From NCBI GenBank assembly GCA_050014895.1, contig JBEKCL010000150.1, forward strand, positions 1-8,584: a stretch of DNA of 8,584 nucleotides, read 5' to 3'. Shown one piece after another: positions 1-5,951 of this stretch. Origin of the DNA: JAFGLP01 sp050014895. GTDB taxonomy: Bacteria > Chloroflexota > Dehalococcoidia > GIF9 > UBA5629. How positions within the stretch are numbered: position 1 is the first letter of the stretch; each line of letters opens with the position of its first letter. The translations under genes were made by a program, and so were the position numbers. Under the pieces are notes generated by a model. That model had not been told where the DNA came from. It was given only the letters and a program-made list of their open reading frames with translations, and ran no database searches.

Positions 1-19
1 CCTTATTTATATTCTCCAT
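1..19 (-). CDS. 5' end of an unidentified gene leaving the window
   Basis: Only the start of this gene is visible. On the minus strand a strong Shine-Dalgarno GAGGAG (31-26) is followed after 6 nt by ATG at 19-17, and the frame then reads M-E-N-I-N-K to the window edge. The other nearby ATG (24-22) lies too close to the Shine-Dalgarno and hits a stop after four more codons, so 19 is the better start. A candidate extended -10 at 65-57 gives the gene its own promoter, with a leader of about 30 nt. It lies 104 nt downstream of gatA on the same strand. Six residues are too few to name a function. Confidence 0.6.
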
Positions 20-56
20 AACATACTCCTCACACAACCTTATTCCAGGTTAACAA

Positions 57-65
57 ATTATATCA
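57..65 (-). promoter_or_regulatory. extended -10 promoter of the left-edge gene
   Basis: The minus strand reads TGATATAAT: a perfect -10 hexamer (62-57) preceded by the TGn extension (65-63). No good -35 hexamer stands 16 to 18 bp upstream, which fits an extended -10 promoter. The predicted start is near 50. The motif TTTGTTAACCT (57-47) covers the last base of the -10 and the predicted start, and it recurs upstream of etfB. Confidence 0.5.
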
Positions 66-123
66 AAATGTATCAGGTAATCGTAATTTCTATGGTGAAA
101 CGCCCGGAAATTGGGGAAAATGG

Positions 124-1587
124 TCAGTCAAGTGCGGGTTTTTTCTTGTTCCAGCCTGTTGCCTGCTCATAAGTAAAGGCTGTCTTAAGCAAGGCTTCTT
201 CCCCGAAAAACGTGCCGATTATCTGCATGCCCACCGGTAAACCGTTCACGAAACCTGCGGGAATTGAGATAGCTGGGACTCCTGCAATATTGATCGGGAG
301 GGTGCATACGTCGCTCAGGTACATCTGGACAGGATCGTCGGTCTTTTCACCTATTTTGAAAGCTGTCGTAGGAGATGTAGGTGTAACCAGTACATCGCAC
401 TGGGTAAAAGCTTTCTCGAAGTCACGCCTGATAAGCGTGCGGACTTTCTGCGCTTTCAAATAGTAAGCGTCATAATATCCTGCGGAGAGAGCGTAGGTGC
501 CCAGCATGATTCTTCGCTTTACTTCCGGCCCAAATCCGAACTGCTTGGTCTTTTCCATCGATTCAAACATATTCGTCGAATCTCTGTACGAATAACCGTA
601 CTTTACACCATCGTAGCGGGCCAGGTTGGCGGAAGCTTCTGATGGGGCAAGAATATAATATGCTGCCAGGGCGTACTTGGTATATGGCAGAGATACATTC
701 CAGTCAACCTTCGCCCCCAGCTCTTCCAGTTTTTTGATCGCTGTTTCCAGCGTTGACCGAACCTCGGGCTGCATCCCTTCTACGAAATATTCCCTGGGCA
801 CGCCGATTCTCAGGCCTTTTATATCGGCCTTCAACGATTTTGTATAATCGGGAACTTCAATAGGAACGGTTGTCGAGTCACGCTTGTCATGTCCTGAAAT
901 TACGTTCATCACTAGTGCGCAGTCCGTGACGTCTTTGGTGATTGGGCCTATCTGGTCCAGCGAACTGGCAAATGCTACCAGCCCGTAACGGCTCACCCTT
1001 CCATAGGTCGGCTTCAGTCCCACGACGCCGCAGAATCCTGCCGGCTGGCGGATGCTTCCACCTGTGTCGGATCCTAATGTATACATTGCTTCATCTATGG
1101 CTGTAGCCGCAGCAGAACCTCCGCTGCTTCCGCCGGGTACACAATCGAGGTTCCAGGGATTATGAGTAACAAAGAAAGCCGAATTTTCTGTAGATGAGCC
1201 CATGGCGAATTCATCCATATTGGTCTTGCCCAGTATTACATAACCTGCGGCTTTGAGTTTCTCAATTACGCAGGCATCGTAGGGTGGGACAAAATTCTCA
1301 AGCATTTTGGAGGAGCAGGTAGTGCGTATGCCTTTTGTACAGACAACGTCCTTGATCAAAGCCGGCACGCCGGTCAGAGGTTTGATATTGCCTGCGGCGA
1401 TGGCCTGGTCAGCGGCCCTGGCGTCCTTAAGGGCCTGCTCGTCAACCACGGTCGTGCAGGCGTGTACCTTGTCCTCTACCTTATGCAGGTGTTTCAGTGT
1501 AGCTTCGGTAAGCTCCAAAGAGGAGATTTTCTTCTCTTTAAGAAGCTTATGCGCTTCGTGAATTGTCAGTTCGTTCAAAAGATTCAT
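124..1587 (-). CDS. gatA: Glu-tRNA(Gln)/Asp-tRNA(Asn) amidotransferase subunit A
   Basis: GatA is the amidase subunit of the cytoplasmic GatCAB complex. It hydrolyses glutamine and passes ammonia to GatB, which amidates Glu-tRNA(Gln) or Asp-tRNA(Asn). The 487-residue protein is full length for the family. The amidase-signature catalytic triad is complete: Lys79 (in ALIKD), Ser154 (in PGGSSGGS) and Ser178 (in DTGGS), the same numbers as I recall for Staphylococcus aureus GatA. The ATG at 1587 lies 3 nt after the gatC stop, and its Shine-Dalgarno GGAG (1597-1594) sits in the last gatC codons, so the two genes are translationally linked. No gatB is visible, and no clear hairpin terminator follows the stop at 124. 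The complex usually implies that GlnRS and/or AsnRS is missing; that is inference here. Confidence 0.97.
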   Translation of the reverse strand: MNLLNELTIHEAHKLLKEKKISSLELTEATLKHLHKVEDKVHACTTVVDEQALKDARAADQAIAAGNIKPLTGVPALIKDVVCTKGIRTTCSSKMLENFVPPYDACVIEKLKAAGYVILGKTNMDEFAMGSSTENSAFFVTHNPWNLDCVPGGSSGGSAAATAIDEAMYTLGSDTGGSIRQPAGFCGVVGLKPTYGRVSRYGLVAFASSLDQIGPITKDVTDCALVMNVISGHDKRDSTTVPIEVPDYTKSLKADIKGLRIGVPREYFVEGMQPEVRSTLETAIKKLEELGAKVDWNVSLPYTKYALAAYYILAPSEASANLARYDGVKYGYSYRDSTNMFESMEKTKQFGFGPEVKRRIMLGTYALSAGYYDAYYLKAQKVRTLIRRDFEKAFTQCDVLVTPTSPTTAFKIGEKTDDPVQMYLSDVCTLPINIAGVPAISIPAGFVNGLPVGMQIIGTFFGEEALLKTAFTYEQATGWNKKKPALD

Positions 1588-1590
1588 TTG

Positions 1591-1878
1591 CTACTCCAGG
1601 ACGGCATTGACTTTAAAAGAATTATCTTCCATTGCGGGGGCGTTGGCCAGCACTTCAGCTACCGGCAGTGAGGGAAGCGGCTCGTCCGGCCTGAATACGT
1701 TTACCAGGCTTACTGATTGCGATGTAGGCGGCAATCCTGTTGTATCAATCTGTTCAAGTGCTTCGAAGTTCACCATTATATCGGATAGCTGGTTCCTGAA
1801 CTTCTCCACTTCCTCATCACTCAATCCCAGTCTTGCCAGCAAAGCTATATGTCTTACTTCATCTGCGGTTAATTTCAT
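1591..1878 (-). CDS. gatC: Glu-tRNA(Gln)/Asp-tRNA(Asn) amidotransferase subunit C
   Basis: GatC is the small subunit that wraps around and stabilises the GatA-GatB interface. The 95 residues are the usual family length. Recognisable family stretches are the N-terminal HIALLARLGLS segment (about 10-20), the helix with FRNQLSDI (27-34), the NVFRPDEP loop (60-67) and the C-terminal LANAPAMEDNSFKV region (77-90). The ATG at 1878 has an AGGA Shine-Dalgarno at 1889-1886 with a 7-nt spacer. It is the first gene of a gatC-gatA operon with a 3-nt gap, and it diverges from prfA across a 151-bp spacer that holds promoters for both directions. Confidence 0.95.
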   Translation of the reverse strand: MKLTADEVRHIALLARLGLSDEEVEKFRNQLSDIMVNFEALEQIDTTGLPPTSQSVSLVNVFRPDEPLPSLPVAEVLANAPAMEDNSFKVNAVLE

Positions 1879-1927
1879 ATTCTTATCCTGTTTATAGGTT
1901 CATCCCTGCGCTTGAATTAGCTTTGAT

Positions 1928-1936
1928 ATTATATCA
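1928..1936 (-). promoter_or_regulatory. extended -10 promoter of gatC-gatA
   Basis: The minus strand has TGATATAAT, a perfect TATAAT (1933-1928) with a TGn extension (1936-1934). It is the same 9-mer as at the left-edge gene. No convincing -35 lies 16 to 18 bp upstream. The predicted start is near 1921, leaving a leader of about 43 nt before the gatC ATG. Confidence 0.55.
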
Positions 1937-1967
1937 CAAAGGGCTGCTTATCCACTCTGAGCGTTAG

Positions 1968-1997
1968 TTGAGTGCATTCAAAGCACGATGCTATAAT
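1968..1997 (+). promoter_or_regulatory. promoter of prfA-prmC
   Basis: TTGAGT (1968-1973) and a perfect TATAAT (1992-1997) are 18 bp apart, and the -10 carries a TGC extension (1989-1991). The predicted start is near 2004, so the leader is only about 26 nt. The leader contains AAAAGGA (2011-2017), a Shine-Dalgarno placed a rather long 12 nt before the prfA ATG. Confidence 0.7.
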
Positions 1998-2029
1998 CTT
2001 AGTCGTATTTAAAAGGATTTGTGTGACTT

Positions 2030-3100
2030 ATGTTTGAAAAACTGGAAGCGCAGCTAAAGCGCTATGAAGAATTAAATGATCTTGTAAGCCAGCCCGAAGT
2101 TTACAATGATTTTCAACGCGTGCAAACGTTATCACAAGAACGTGCCACTCTTGAAACAACGGTAAATAAGTATAAACAGTATAAAAACGTCTCGAAGTCA
2201 ATTGAAGATACGCAGGCCATGATTGACCAGGGCCTTGACCAGGATATGCTTTCCATGGCCAGGGACGAGTTGAATGAGTTGAAGGCAACGCAAGAAAAAA
2301 TTATAGAAGAATTGCGGATCAGTCTTATACCGAGGGATGAAAATGAAGATAAAGACGCAATTGTGGAAATAAGGGCTGGTACCGGGGGTGATGAAGCGGC
2401 CTTATTTGCGTCGGACCTGTACCGCATGTATTTTCGCTATGCCCAGACAAAAAATTGGCAGATTGAAATCATAGACTCCAATCAGAATGAAGCAGGCGGT
2501 TTTAAAGAGGTCATATTTGAGGTAAAGGGAAAGGGTGCATACGGGCATCTGAAATATGAGAGGGGAGTACATCGTGTGCAGCGTGTACCGGTTACTGAAG
2601 CTTCAGGGCGTATACATACGTCGACTGCAACGGTAGCTGTGCTTCCTGAAGTCGAAGATATTGACGTGCAGATAAATCAGGAAGATCTCAGGATTGATAT
2701 ATTCCGCAGTGGCGGTGCCGGCGGGCAAAATGTTAACAAGCTCAGCACGGCCGTGCGTATAACCCACATACCCACCGGGATAGTTGCTGTTTGCCAGGAT
2801 GAAAGGTCGCAACTGCGCAATAAACTTAAGGCAATGTCAGTGCTTCGGTCGCGGTTGTACGATATTGAGCAGAGAAAGCAGCAGGACGAGGTCACGGAAG
2901 AGCGCAGGTCACAGATAGGCAGCGGCGAGAGGTCGGAAAAAATACGCACATATAATTTTCCGCAGGACAGGCTTACTGATCACAGGATAAACCTGTCGTT
3001 GCATGGGTTGCCAAAGATAATGGATGGAGACCTGGATAAATTGATCGACACCCTTGCTACTGAAGAACAGGCTCGCAGACTTCAGGAAGCCAAGTTGTGA
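2030..3100 (+). CDS. prfA: peptide chain release factor 1 (RF1)
   Basis: RF1 recognises UAA and UAG in the ribosomal A site and triggers peptide release. The 356 residues match the family (about 360). The N-terminal helical domain (about 1-100) is followed by the tripeptide anticodon motif P187-V188-T189. This PxT motif marks RF1; RF2 would carry SPF. The catalytic GGQ is at 231-233, inside RSGGAGGQNVNK. The C-terminal segment with RTYNFPQDR and DHR (about 306-319) is also conserved. The start is ATG 2030; the only upstream in-frame GTG (2021) is followed at once by a stop. The stop codon overlaps the start of prmC, whose product methylates Gln233, so enzyme and substrate are encoded together. 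Confidence 0.97.
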   Translation: MFEKLEAQLKRYEELNDLVSQPEVYNDFQRVQTLSQERATLETTVNKYKQYKNVSKSIEDTQAMIDQGLDQDMLSMARDELNELKATQEKIIEELRISLIPRDENEDKDAIVEIRAGTGGDEAALFASDLYRMYFRYAQTKNWQIEIIDSNQNEAGGFKEVIFEVKGKGAYGHLKYERGVHRVQRVPVTEASGRIHTSTATVAVLPEVEDIDVQINQEDLRIDIFRSGGAGGQNVNKLSTAVRITHIPTGIVAVCQDERSQLRNKLKAMSVLRSRLYDIEQRKQQDEVTEERRSQIGSGERSEKIRTYNFPQDRLTDHRINLSLHGLPKIMDGDLDKLIDTLATEEQARRLQEAKL

Positions 3101-3984
3101 ACGCTGGTGAAGCGCTTCGTCAGTACACATCTCTTTTAAAACAACATGGCCTGGATGAGGCGGTGGAGGATGCCAAAGTACTGCTTTGCAGTGTATTGGG
3201 CTTGAGTGTATCACAGTTATTTGCCCAGTCTGATCGCACCCTATCGGATCAAGAAACACATAGGATGGATGACCTTCTGGACAAACGCATCAACCGGGTG
3301 CCGGTAGCCTACCTTGTAAACAGCCGTCAGTTCTATGGGATGGATTTCTATGTTGATAGCAGGGTGCTCATTCCGCGACCGGAGACGGAAGTGCTGGTAG
3401 AAGAGGCAATCAAATTCGCTAAGGAGTGGCGCAGGAAAAACCATGGTGTAATGAATATTGCTGATGTGGGGACCGGGTCTGGAGCAATCGCTGTTGCCCT
3501 GGCGGCAAATATACCCGGTTCAACTGTGTATGCAACAGATATTTCTGAAGATGCATTATCTGTTGCTGCCATGAATATTCAGAAACACGGCCTTGAAGGC
3601 AGAATAAAATTAGCTAAAGGGTATTTACTGCAGCAAATAATTGAAAAATTGCACATGGTAGTGGCAAATCTACCCTATATTAAGGAGTCTGATCTGGCGC
3701 TTCTGCCGCCTGAAATATCTAAGCATGAACCCAGGGCAGCTCTCGATGGCGGAAAATACGGAACGGAAATAATTCAGGAACTGATCAGGCAATCAGCAGG
3801 TAAAATTGAGGCAGGCGGTGCCGTATTACTCGAAATAGGTGTTGGGCAGGAGGAAGGGATTATAAGTACGGTGGAGGCTGATTTACCTGGGGCGAAGATC
3901 GAGCTGACTAAAGACCTTTCCGGCATAAATCGAGTACTGAAAATTGTAATTTCGAGTTTTGACAACGATATAGGTTTATTGTAA
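3097..3984 (+). CDS. prmC: release factor glutamine N5-methyltransferase
   Basis: PrmC uses S-adenosylmethionine to methylate the GGQ glutamine of RF1 and RF2, which raises termination efficiency. An N-terminal helical substrate-binding domain (about 1-80, with PVAYL at 69-73) is followed by the linker motif RPETE (94-98), the SAM-binding motif DVGTGSGAI (123-131) and the active-site motif at 191-194. That motif is N-L-P-Y where the family normally has N-P-P-Y; the Asn and Tyr expected to hold the glutamine are kept. The 295 residues are slightly longer than the E. coli protein. The start is GTG at 3097, overlapping the prfA stop by 4 nt (GTGA), with AGGA at 3084-3087 and a 9-nt spacer. It is cotranscribed and probably translationally coupled with prfA. 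Confidence 0.95.
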   Translation: MNAGEALRQYTSLLKQHGLDEAVEDAKVLLCSVLGLSVSQLFAQSDRTLSDQETHRMDDLLDKRINRVPVAYLVNSRQFYGMDFYVDSRVLIPRPETEVLVEEAIKFAKEWRRKNHGVMNIADVGTGSGAIAVALAANIPGSTVYATDISEDALSVAAMNIQKHGLEGRIKLAKGYLLQQIIEKLHMVVANLPYIKESDLALLPPEISKHEPRAALDGGKYGTEIIQELIRQSAGKIEAGGAVLLEIGVGQEEGIISTVEADLPGAKIELTKDLSGINRVLKIVISSFDNDIGLL

Positions 3985-3987
3985 ACT
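3959..3987 (+). promoter_or_regulatory. candidate promoter of etfB-etfA
   Basis: A perfect -35 TTGACA (3959-3964) stands 17 bp before TAAACT (3982-3987), a 4-of-6 match to the -10. The element overlaps the end of prmC; the prmC stop is part of the -10. The predicted start is near 3994, just before the GGTTAA dyad. No strong terminator separates prmC from etfB, so read-through from prfA-prmC is also possible. Confidence 0.45.
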
Positions 3988-3995
3988 TCCCGATT

Positions 3996-4012
3996 GGTTA
4001 ATTTTGTTAACC
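3996..4012. repeat. GGTTAA/TTAACC inverted repeat before etfB
   Basis: Two perfect 6-bp arms, GGTTAA (3996-4001) and TTAACC (4007-4012), flank the 5-nt loop TTTTG. It is AT-rich and has no U-tract after it, so it is a poor intrinsic terminator for prmC. Its place just downstream of the predicted etfB start site fits an operator better. No protein can be assigned to it. Confidence 0.45.
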
Positions 4013-4040
4013 TAATATCAAAAAGGGGTGAATTGCTACC

Positions 4041-4847
4041 ATGAACATGATCGTCTGCTGTAAACAGGTACTCGATCCGGAAGCAGCTCCATCCACATTT
4101 AAACTGGACGCTGCAAATAACAGGATGGTCCAGCCACCTGAAGTCAAGCCCGTTGTAAGCCCTTATGATGAACAGGCAGTTGAAGCTGCGCTGCGCATAA
4201 AGGACAAAGACAAGACCCAAAAAATAAGCATCATTAGTCTTGGTAATGGCCTGGTCCGTGATGTTGTCAAAAAGCCTCTTTCCATGGGCGCCGATGAGTT
4301 GATTTTACTTGAAGATCCGGCGTTTGAAGGTGGCGATAGCTATGCCGTTGCATCCGCTCTTGCGGCTGCTATCAAGAAAGTGGGGCAATTCGACCTCATA
4401 TTCTTCGGCAGGCAGGAATCTGAATGGGATGATGGACAGGTGGGTACCGGTGTTGCTGAGATTCTGGGCATCCCCAGCGTGACAGTTGCCAAGAAGGTGG
4501 AGGATATTGGTGGTGGGAAAGTCAGGGTAGAAAGAATCGTCGCTGATGGCTACCAGGTACTTGAAGTGCAGGCCCCGGCAGTCATCACCGTAAGTAACGA
4601 GCTCGGCGAAGCCCGCTATGCTACCTTGAAGGGTATTATGGCCGCCAGTAAGAAGCAGCCTATCGTCTGGAAACCCGCTGATATTGGTCTGGATGCTGCA
4701 AAGGTCGGTTCCGCAGCCAGGAAAGCAAAGATAGTAAAGCTGTTCCAGCCCGTGAAAGAAGGCAAATGTGAGATAGTAAGTGCTGATTCACCAGCCGAAG
4801 CGGCAGCCTTGCTCGCACAGAAACTGCGCGATAACAAGGTAATTTAA
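4041..4847 (+). CDS. etfB: electron transfer flavoprotein subunit beta
   Basis: EtfB pairs with EtfA to form the soluble flavoprotein that carries electrons between dehydrogenases (such as acyl-CoA dehydrogenases) and a quinone reductase or other acceptor. Family signatures are CCKQV near the N-terminus (6-10), SPYDEQAVEAALRIKD (40-55), MGADELILLED (82-92), GRQESEWDDGQVG (123-135) and the partner-recognition loop ARYATLKGIM (191-200). The 268 residues are normal length. The classical AMP-site loop is altered: Glu126 and Trp129 stand where human ETF-beta has Ala and Asp, so AMP binding as in human ETF is doubtful. The start is ATG 4041, behind the Shine-Dalgarno AAAAGGGGTG (4021-4030). A second in-frame ATG two codons later is worse spaced. 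etfA follows after 32 nt. No dehydrogenase or ETF:quinone oxidoreductase gene is in view, so the electron donor is unknown. Confidence 0.95.
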   Translation: MNMIVCCKQVLDPEAAPSTFKLDAANNRMVQPPEVKPVVSPYDEQAVEAALRIKDKDKTQKISIISLGNGLVRDVVKKPLSMGADELILLEDPAFEGGDSYAVASALAAAIKKVGQFDLIFFGRQESEWDDGQVGTGVAEILGIPSVTVAKKVEDIGGGKVRVERIVADGYQVLEVQAPAVITVSNELGEARYATLKGIMAASKKQPIVWKPADIGLDAAKVGSAARKAKIVKLFQPVKEGKCEIVSADSPAEAAALLAQKLRDNKVI

Positions 4848-4879
4848 CGCTACTATCAGGATTATTATAGGAGGATACA

Positions 4880-5878
4880 ATGGCTGATAATAAAGGTATT
4901 CTTGTTGTAGGTGAACTTGCGGAAGGTAAATTACTGCCGATTACGGCTGAATTGCTTGGAGCAGGCAGGCGTCTTGCAGATGAATTGAAAGAATCACTTA
5001 GCTGCATTTTGATCAGCGACAAAGTTGGCGATATTGCCAAGGCTGCAGTTGCTGCCGGCGCTGATAAGGTTTGTGTCGCTGAAGATGCACAGCTTAAGGA
5101 TTACCAGACCGACACATTTATGCAGGTCATGGAAAAAGCCGTCGCCGAGCTGGCGCCGAGGATCATATTAATGGGACAGACATCCCTGGGACGTGATCTG
5201 GCTCCCCGCCTGGCTTTCAGGTTGGGAGTTGCAGCGGTTATGGACTGTTTGGAACTTGCCATTGACGCTGCTTCCAAAGCAATGAATTGCACCCGCCCGG
5301 TTTATGGCGGCAATGCCAGGGCGATTTTTACAACTGAGGGGCTACCCCAGGTAGCCACAGTCCGGCAGAAGGCCAGCACGCCTCTGGCGCCGGATGCCGG
5401 CAGAAAGGGCGATATTGTACCGTTGGCCGTATCTCTGGACGCATCCAAAATACGTGTCAAGGTGCTTGAGACAGTCAAAGAAGAAGTCACCGGTATTAAG
5501 ATAGAGGACGCCCAGGTGGTGGTATCCGGTGGACGTGGTGTAGGTGGCCCCGAGCCGTTCAGCAATGAGCTTCTGGAACTTGCCAAGGTGCTTAAGGGCG
5601 CAGTTGGTGCATCAAGGCCTCCTTGTGACAACAAGTGGGTACCTGATTCTATCCAGGTGGGCCTCACCGGCAAGATTATTGCTCCTGAGCTCTACATTGC
5701 AGTAGCTATTTCCGGCTCAAGTCAGCATATGTCCGGCTGCTCAGGCTCCAAGTGCATCGTTGCCATCAATAAGGATCCTGAAGCCAATATATTCAAAGAA
5801 GCACGCTTCGGTGTGGTTGGCGACTGGAAAGTCATCGTTCCTGCTTTCACAGCGAAAGTGAAGCTGTTGCTCCAGTAA
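4880..5878 (+). CDS. etfA: electron transfer flavoprotein subunit alpha (FAD-binding)
   Basis: EtfA supplies the main FAD site of the ETF heterodimer. The N-terminal nucleotide-fold domain (about 1-195) includes TRPVYGGNARA (138-148). The C-terminal FAD-binding domain (about 210-332) shows VVSGGRG (214-220), GASR (243-246, with the flavin-contacting Arg246), QVGLTGK (259-265), SQHMSG (281-286, with the conserved His283), and VAINKDPEANIF (294-305). The 332 residues are typical; there is no N-terminal ferredoxin extension. Two Cys residues (287 and 292) lie just after the FAD-site His in SGCSGSKC, where human ETF-alpha has none; their role is unknown. The ATG at 4880 has a strong AGGAGG Shine-Dalgarno (4869-4874) with a 5-nt spacer. 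Transcription should end at the hairpin 25 nt downstream. Whether this ETF is bifurcating cannot be decided from what I can see. Confidence 0.96.
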   Translation: MADNKGILVVGELAEGKLLPITAELLGAGRRLADELKESLSCILISDKVGDIAKAAVAAGADKVCVAEDAQLKDYQTDTFMQVMEKAVAELAPRIILMGQTSLGRDLAPRLAFRLGVAAVMDCLELAIDAASKAMNCTRPVYGGNARAIFTTEGLPQVATVRQKASTPLAPDAGRKGDIVPLAVSLDASKIRVKVLETVKEEVTGIKIEDAQVVVSGGRGVGGPEPFSNELLELAKVLKGAVGASRPPCDNKWVPDSIQVGLTGKIIAPELYIAVAISGSSQHMSGCSGSKCIVAINKDPEANIFKEARFGVVGDWKVIVPAFTAKVKLLLQ

Positions 5879-5902
5879 TAGACCACTGATTAAAGTATAA
5901 AT

Positions 5903-5933
5903 AAAAGGCCCTGCCGTTTCGGCAGGGCCTTTT
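5903..5933. terminator. bidirectional intrinsic terminator
   Basis: A perfect 14-bp inverted repeat (5903-5916 with 5920-5933) has a 3-nt TTT loop, a GC-rich core GGCCCTGCCG/CGGCAGGGCC, and AAAA and TTTT at its outer ends. The run of A's on one side and T's on the other makes it work on both strands. It ends etfB-etfA on the plus strand and the EF-G-2 gene, whose stop is 18 nt away, on the minus strand. Confidence 0.93.
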
Positions 5934-5951
5934 ATTAACCATAGGAGCGCT

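Noticed and set aside
20..123. A gatA terminator in the spacer left of gatA
   Set aside because: I could not find a stable hairpin with a U-tract on the minus strand, so none is called.
2030..3100. RF2 (prfB) as the identity of the release factor
   Set aside because: The codon-recognition motif is PVT, the RF1 type; RF2 would have SPF and usually a programmed frameshift, which is absent.
3774..4220. A 148-codon open frame on the minus strand across the prmC end and etfB start
   Set aside because: It lies antisense to two well-identified genes, crosses their regulatory spacer, and shows no family motif.
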